Source: Ferribacterium limneticum
Lineage (GTDB): Bacteria; Pseudomonadota; Gammaproteobacteria; Burkholderiales; Rhodocyclaceae
Reading direction: 5' to 3'
NCBI RefSeq assembly: GCF_020510625.1
Contig: NZ_CP075191.1
Coordinates: forward strand, 4,007,501 to 4,071,500
DNA: 64,000 bases
The notes beneath the pieces are model-generated. The model saw only the letters and a list, made by a program, of their open reading frames with translations, was not told the origin of the DNA and searched no databases. The position numbers and the translations under genes were made by a program. Shown here piece by piece: positions 59,756 to 64,000 of this stretch. Every line of letters starts with the position of its first letter. The first letter of the stretch is position 1.

Positions 59756-60199
59756 ATGCCAGGAACCGTTCGCCTTCACCGCGTCTTGAAAGCCCCGGCC
59801 GAGCGCGTGTATCGCGCCTTTACGACCCCCGAAGCGATGAGCAAGTGGTTGCCGCCCCATGGTTTCACCTGCACGGTTCACCACATGGAGGCGCGGGTGG
59901 GCGGGACTTTCCGGATGTCTTTCACCAACTTCACGACGCAGCAAGCGCATACCTTCAGTGGCGAGTATCTCGAACTCGTTCCCGACAAGCTGCTGCGCTA
60001 CACCGACCAGTTCGACGACCCCAATCTGCCGGGCGTCTTGCAGGTGAGCATTTCGATGACGCCGGTCTTATGTGGCACCGAGCTCAATATCGTCCAGGAG
60101 AACATTCCGGACGCGATTCCGGTCGAGATGTGCTATCTCGGCTAGCAGGAATCGCTGAGTCAGCTGGCGGCGCTGGTTGAACCGGAAATTCCCCAGTAA
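59756..60199 (+). pseudogene. SRPBCC-family protein gene interrupted by an amber codon
   Basis: The frame from ATG 59756 encodes an AHSA1/SRPBCC-like protein (VRLHRVLKAPAERVYRAFT, AMSKWLPPHGFTCTVHHMEA) and stops at TAG 60143-60145, after VEMCYLG. The same frame then continues for 17 sense codons (QESLSQLAALVEPEIPQ) to TAA 60197-60199. Homologues of this family read CYLGWQESL here, so TAG replaces a Trp TGG codon. The first part (129 residues) lacks the C-terminal helix and is probably inactive or destabilised. Confidence 0.8.
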
Positions 60200-60240
60200 C
60201 CCTTTTCGCCCCCCAAATTCATCACGCAAGGAGAACCGGC

Positions 60241-60588
60241 ATGATCTACAAAGGCAGTTGTCACTGCGGGCAAATCGCTTTCGAGGTGGAAGGCGAACTG
60301 GCCAAGGTCATGGATTGCAATTGCTCCATCTGTTCGCGCATGGGCTCGCTGCACTGGTTCGTGCCGCGCGACACGTTGCGCCTGCTGACGCCGGAGAGCA
60401 ACCTGGCGACCTACAGCTTCGGCAAGCAGTCGATCAAGCATCACTTCTGCCCGAAGTGCGGCATCCATCCGTTTGGCGAGGGCACGGACCCGGCCGGGAA
60501 CCGCATGGCGGCGGTGAATGCGCGTTGTCTTGAGGACGTCGATCTCTCGGCGCTGGCGGTCATTCATCTTGATGGTCGGTCTCTGTAG
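60241..60588 (+). CDS. GFA (glutathione-dependent formaldehyde-activating) family protein
   Basis: A 115-residue GFA/CENP-V-type zinc protein. The Cys set is complete: GSCHCGQIAFEVEG at the N-terminus, DCNCSICSRMGSLHWF and HHFCPKCGIHPF. The ATG has AAGGAGA eight bases upstream. Family members are annotated as formaldehyde-activating, but many have unknown substrates. It follows the broken SRPBCC gene, perhaps once in the same unit. Confidence 0.9.
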   Translation: MIYKGSCHCGQIAFEVEGELAKVMDCNCSICSRMGSLHWFVPRDTLRLLTPESNLATYSFGKQSIKHHFCPKCGIHPFGEGTDPAGNRMAAVNARCLEDVDLSALAVIHLDGRSL

Positions 60589-60685
60589 ATTTTCGAGCTA
60601 TCTCACCGATCGGTCGCAGCAGCAAAACAGGGGGAGACCAACCGGATACATTTCCGCTGGTGTCCAGGGCAGGGCGATAAGGCCT

Positions 60686-61579
60686 TTACACGTGACTGCC
60701 CTTGCCGGCCAGATGGTCGAAGAGGGCCGCAGCAGCCTGGCTGAGTGCGGCCCGCGAGCGGATGCATAGCTGCAGGTCACGCGGCGCCCATGAGTCGGTG
60801 ATTTCTATCGTTTTTACGCCATCGGTAGCGGCGGAACGCGGCACCATGCCGATGCCGACGCCGGCCGCTACCATGCGGCAGACGGCGCTGAAGCTGCGGA
60901 CCTGGATGCGGACGTCGAGCCGGCCGCCGAGCCTCGCGGCGTGGTTCATCATGAAGGTGTGGATGGCGCTGCCGGCGTGCAGGCAAACGAAGGGCTCGGC
61001 CAGCACGTCGGCGAAGGCCAGTTCGCTTTTTTCGGCCAGCGGATGGCCGGGGGCGACGATGAGGACCAGCCTGTCCTGCCGGTAGGGCCGGGTTTCGACC
61101 CCGGTCAGCCCGACTTCCGAGGCGACGACACCGATTTCCACCTGGCCGGCCGCGACGGCCTGGATGATTGCCGGGCTGGGCTGTTCTTCGAGGCTGACGC
61201 GGACGCGCGGGTGTTCACGCAGGAAATCGCCGAGGTCTTCGGGCAAGAAACAGTTGATGGCGTTGGTGTTGGCGAAGACGGTGACCTGGCTGTGCAGGCC
61301 GCTGGCGTAGGGGGCCAGGTCGGCGTGCATCTGTTCGAGTTGGGCGAAGACTTGCCGGGCGTGGCGGAGCAGCGATTCGCCGGCCGGGGTCGGATTCAGG
61401 CCGCGGGCATGGCGTGAGAAGAGCGGGATGCCAAGGGCGGCTTCGAGCTGCGTCAGCCGATGGCTGGCCGAGGAGGGGGCGAGATGCACCAGTTCAGCCG
61501 CCCGGGTCAGGCTGCCGGAATCGGCGATGGCGGCGACCAGCCGCAGGTCGGGAAGATCGTAGCGCATGGTTTCGTCCAT
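60686..61579 (-). CDS. LysR family transcriptional regulator
   Basis: A 297-residue LysR-type regulator. The N-terminal helix-turn-helix is RLVAAIADSGSLTRAAELVHLAPSSASHRLTQLE (shown split: SGSLTRAAELVHLAPSSASH), with GIPLFSRHARGLNPTPAGE after it; the C-terminal effector domain follows. It is divergent from an EamA permease gene and probably controls it. The start may also be 61567. Confidence 0.9.
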   Translation of the reverse strand: MDETMRYDLPDLRLVAAIADSGSLTRAAELVHLAPSSASHRLTQLEAALGIPLFSRHARGLNPTPAGESLLRHARQVFAQLEQMHADLAPYASGLHSQVTVFANTNAINCFLPEDLGDFLREHPRVRVSLEEQPSPAIIQAVAAGQVEIGVVASEVGLTGVETRPYRQDRLVLIVAPGHPLAEKSELAFADVLAEPFVCLHAGSAIHTFMMNHAARLGGRLDVRIQVRSFSAVCRMVAAGVGIGMVPRSAATDGVKTIEITDSWAPRDLQLCIRSRAALSQAAAALFDHLAGKGSHV

Positions 61580-61667
61580 AACGAATGCTTGGTTTGAATA
61601 ATACCAATTGCCCTCCCTTCCAGTCTGCCTTTTAATCGATTCCGGCATAACCAACTAGAGAACAACT

Positions 61668-62549
61668 TTGGATAAATCGAACGCTTACGGGGCAAGTCTG
61701 GCACTGCTGGCGGCTCTCGGCTTTTCGCTGAAGGCGATTTTCGTCAAGCTGGCCTATCCGTACGGCGTCGATGCCATCACCCTGCTCGCCTTGCGCATGG
61801 GCTTTGCGCTGCCGGTTTTCCTGTGGGTCGGGCTGGCCGGGCAGAAGGCGGGGGCCAGCCTGTCGCGCGGCGATTGGGGCCGACTGGTCACCCTCGGCTG
61901 CCTTGGCTATTACGGCGCCAGTATTCTCGATTTCTGGGGGCTGGAATACATTTCGGCCGGCCTGGAACGCCTGATTCTGTTCACCTACCCGACGCTGACC
62001 CTCCTGATCGGCGTGCTCTTCCAGGGCAAGCCCTTCACCCGGCGCGAGGGCATCGCGGTGGCGCTGTGCTACTCGGGCATCGGCTTCGCGTTCATCCACG
62101 ACCTTGGCCTGGGCGATACCCGCAGCGTGCTGATCGGCGGCGCCCTGGTCTTCGGCTCCAGCGTTTCGTATGCGCTCTACCTGTCCGGCAGCGCGCCGAT
62201 GATCGCCCGGCTCGGCGCGATGCGCTTTTCGGCGCTGGCCATGCTGGTCTCGTCGGCCGTCACCTTGCTGCATTTCATGGCCGTGCAGCCGTTCTCGGCC
62301 TTCATCCAGCCGCTGCCGGTCTACGGCTGGGGGCTGGCGATGGCGATCTTTGCCACCATCGTGCCGGTCTTTGCCCAGTCGGCGGCCATTCGGCGGATCG
62401 GCGCCGGGCAGGCTTCGCTGTTCGGCATGGTCGGCCCGATGCTGACCATAGGCTTCGGCTGGTGGCTGCTCGACGAAGCCGTCTCAGCGGCGCAGATGGC
62501 CGGTGCGGCGCTGGTTGTCGTTGGAATATTGATCGTCAGCCGCAGGTAA
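61668..62549 (+). CDS. EamA/DMT family permease
   Basis: A 293-residue ten-helix permease: AALGFSLKAIFVKLAYPYGVDAITLLALRM begins the first EamA repeat (AALGFSLKAIFVKLAYPYG) and LIGGALVFGSSVSYALYLSG the second. The only good start is the TTG at 61668, with AGAG about 8 bases upstream; the first in-frame ATG would remove the first two helices. The divergent LysR gene suggests inducible efflux or uptake. Confidence 0.85.
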   Translation: MDKSNAYGASLALLAALGFSLKAIFVKLAYPYGVDAITLLALRMGFALPVFLWVGLAGQKAGASLSRGDWGRLVTLGCLGYYGASILDFWGLEYISAGLERLILFTYPTLTLLIGVLFQGKPFTRREGIAVALCYSGIGFAFIHDLGLGDTRSVLIGGALVFGSSVSYALYLSGSAPMIARLGAMRFSALAMLVSSAVTLLHFMAVQPFSAFIQPLPVYGWGLAMAIFATIVPVFAQSAAIRRIGAGQASLFGMVGPMLTIGFGWWLLDEAVSAAQMAGAALVVVGILIVSRR

Positions 62550-62574
62550 AACGCTTCGGAGTAGAATCCCCGGC

Positions 62575-62964
62575 ATGATCGGGATTCTGCTCATCACCCA
62601 CGGTAGCTACGGCGAGGCACTCATTCAGAATGCCTGCCATGTGCTGAACAAGCGGCCGCCGCAGTTGAACCAGCTTGGCGTCTCCGCCCAGGATGACCCG
62701 CTGGACCTGCTGCCGTTGGCGCGTGAGATGCTCGATCTGGTCGATCACGGCAAGGGCGTGCTGGTGCTGACCGATATTTTCGGCGCCTCGCCATCCAACC
62801 TTGCCCTGAAATTGCTCGAACCCGGCCACGTCGAAGGACTGACCGGCGTCAATCTGCCGATGCTGATGCGCGCGCTGACCTATCGCGACAAAGGCATGGA
62901 TACCCTGCTTGTTCGAGCCCGCGATGGCGGCCGTGACGGCATCCTCAACATGTCGGACCATTAA
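62575..62964 (+). CDS. PTS EIIA component, mannose family
   Basis: A 129-residue EIIA(Man)-fold protein. The phosphorylation His is in GILLITHGSYGEAL near residue 9, and GVLVLTDIFGASPSNLAL is the other hallmark. It is followed by HPr and EI genes with no EIIB/EIIC, typical of the regulatory PTS of betaproteobacteria. Confidence 0.9.
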   Translation: MIGILLITHGSYGEALIQNACHVLNKRPPQLNQLGVSAQDDPLDLLPLAREMLDLVDHGKGVLVLTDIFGASPSNLALKLLEPGHVEGLTGVNLPMLMRALTYRDKGMDTLLVRARDGGRDGILNMSDH

Positions 62965-62968
62965 AAAC

Positions 62969-63238
62969 ATGCTTACCCAAGAAACCGAAATCATCAACAA
63001 GCTGGGCCTGCATGCCCGCGCTTCCGCCAAACTGACCCAGCTCGCCGGCAAGTACAAGTGCGAAGTCTGGATGAGCAAGGGCACGCGCCGCATCAACGCC
63101 AAGAGCATCATGGGCGTGATGATGCTGGCCGCCGGCAAGGGCTCGAAGGTGACGCTGGAAACCAATGGCGCCGATGAAGCCGAGGCCATGGAAGCCTTGC
63201 TGGCGCTGATCGCCGACTATTTTGGCGAGGGGGAATAA
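62969..63238 (+). CDS. ptsH: Phosphocarrier protein HPr
   Basis: An 89-residue HPr. His15-equivalent phosphorylation site is in NKLGLHARASAKL and the regulatory Ser site in AKSIMGVMMLAAGKGS. It passes phosphate from EI to the EIIA encoded just before. The ATG at 62969 is 4 bases after the EIIA stop; a longer frame from 62909 lies inside that gene. Confidence 0.95.
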   Translation: MLTQETEIINKLGLHARASAKLTQLAGKYKCEVWMSKGTRRINAKSIMGVMMLAAGKGSKVTLETNGADEAEAMEALLALIADYFGEGE

Positions 63239-63328
63239 ATGAATCGACCCCCACGCTCGCCTGGCTCGCAGCCCCCCGAGGGGGCGTCGGCCTTCCTTGA
63301 GGCGGCTCTGCGAAAGGCCGAGTCATGA
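63239..63328 (+). other. 29-codon frame bridging ptsH and ptsI
   Basis: An ATG directly after the ptsH stop opens a frame whose TGA overlaps the ptsI ATG (ATGA). The segment includes the hairpin CCCCC-GA-GGGGG (about 63273-63286), as in common betaproteobacterial intergenic repeats. ptsI has no strong ribosome site, so coupling is possible; a functional peptide is doubtful. Confidence 0.3.
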
Positions 63329-64000
63329 GTTTCACACTGCACGGTCTGGGAGTTTCCGGCGGTATCGCCATCGGGCGGGCCATGCTGATGTCGCACGCGA
63401 CGCTTGAGGTCTCGCACCTGACCCTGGCGCCGCGGATGGTCGACAAGGAAATCGAGCGCTTCGACAAGGCGGTCAATGCCGTCAAGGAAGAGCTGATCCT
63501 GATGAAGGAGAACACTGAGCACGCCCCGGCCGAGCTCAATGCCTTCATCGACATCCACACCATGTTCCTCGAAGACCCGGAACTGGCCGTCAAACCGCGC
63601 GACATCATCCGCGAGCGCCGCTGCAACGCCGAATGGGCGCTGGTCCAGCAGATGGAGCAGCTGGTCGGGCAATTCGAACAGTTCGACGACCCCTACCTGC
63701 GCGAGCGGAAATTCGATGTCGTGCAGGTCGTCGAGCGCGTCGTCAAGGAACTGCTTGGTCACCGCAGCCGCAACGCCCTGAAAACGGCCAAGCGCTCCAA
63801 GGAAGAGGCGCTGATCGTCGTCGCCCACGACCTGTCGCCGGCCGACACCATCGCCTTCAAGGAACACCGCTTCGCCGCCTTCATTACCGATGTCGGCGGC
63901 GCCACCTCGCACACCTCCATCCTCGCCCGTTCCATGGCGATCCCGGCCGTGCTCGGCCTGGAAAACGCCCGCGGCCTGATCCGCGACGGCGAGCAGCTGA
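63325..64000 (+). CDS. ptsI: Phosphoenolpyruvate-protein phosphotransferase EI, 5' part
   Basis: The first 225 codons of EI, cut by the window end; the complete protein is about 575-590 residues. It takes phosphate from PEP and passes it to HPr. LHGLGVSGGIAIGRAML at the N-terminus, the helical HPr-binding domain (FIDIHTMFLEDPEL) and the active-site block DVGGATSHTSILARSMAIPAV with the phospho-His are visible. Start ATG 63325. Confidence 0.94.
   Translation, partial: MSFTLHGLGVSGGIAIGRAMLMSHATLEVSHLTLAPRMVDKEIERFDKAVNAVKEELILMKENTEHAPAELNAFIDIHTMFLEDPELAVKPRDIIRERRCNAEWALVQQMEQLVGQFEQFDDPYLRERKFDVVQVVERVVKELLGHRSRNALKTAKRSKEEALIVVAHDLSPADTIAFKEHRFAAFITDVGGATSHTSILARSMAIPAVLGLENARGLIRDGEQL

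Overview
The window is GC-rich, densely packed bacterial DNA with many 4-base ATGA start/stop overlaps. Gene content points to a betaproteobacterium of the Rhodocyclales (Dechloromonas/Azonexus-like; inferred from gene order and protein flavour, not from a database search): zapB-zapA-6S RNA-EVE, tol-pal with queE, a PTS relay of EIIA-HPr-EI without visible sugar permeases, HAAT/liv transporters, a PAS-GGDEF-EAL protein and a methyl-accepting chemotaxis protein.

Layout. 0.1-2.9 kb: crotonase, TauE/SafE permease, EVE protein, 6S RNA, zapA, zapB. 3.0-22.7 kb: a large cobalamin region on the + strand with three cobalamin riboswitches. The first precedes btuB-btuC-btuD-cobO (corrinoid uptake and adenosylation). 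The second precedes cbiMNQO (cobalt ECF importer) and the corrin-ring genes cobM, cbiX, cobH, cbiD, cobL(cbiET), cobI, cbiG (split into two genes) and cobJ. The third, with a roughly 100-nt extra stem, precedes a second TonB-dependent receptor and cobB. CbiX, CbiD and CbiG indicate the early-cobalt (anaerobic-type) route. No CbiJ/CobK reductase and no BtuF were seen here.

22.8-35.1 kb: Tim44-like protein and a YidD-like protein, an orphan solute-binding protein, SelO, a Tat-exported metallo-beta-lactamase-fold protein, a YeeE/YedE sulfur permease with queC, then a complete branched-chain/amide ABC transporter with a small membrane ORF inside it. 35.1-46.2 kb (- strand): PAS-GGDEF-EAL protein, PilZ protein, queE, cpoB-pal-tolB-tolA-tolR-tolQ-ybgC, then an RnfD-like membrane protein and a DUF2330 protein separated by a 409-bp DUF559 cassette bounded by 44-bp inverted repeats. 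46.3-54.3 kb: chemotaxis receptor, ruvB, AI-2E-family permease, ruvA (preceded by a perfect-core LexA box), ruvC, DMT permease, exonuclease, a secreted Cys-rich protein and a YebC regulator. 54.4-60.6 kb: HerA-like ATPase followed by an accessory islet (AT-richer GIY-YIG nuclease, DUF4160/DUF2442 pair, an intact IS4-family element with 12-bp target duplication, an amidase-SH3 protein, an SRPBCC gene broken by an amber codon, a GFA-family protein). 60.7-64 kb: LysR regulator divergent from an EamA permease, then EIIA, HPr and the start of EI, cut by the window end.

The items most worth a second look are the DUF559 inverted-repeat cassette, the riboswitch with a large inserted stem, the SOS box that appears to put an AI-2E-family permease into the ruv SOS unit, the split cbiG separated by a palindromic repeat, and the hydrophobic frame without an ATG between the liv binding protein and permease. 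No tRNA, rRNA, CRISPR array or obvious defence operon was seen.
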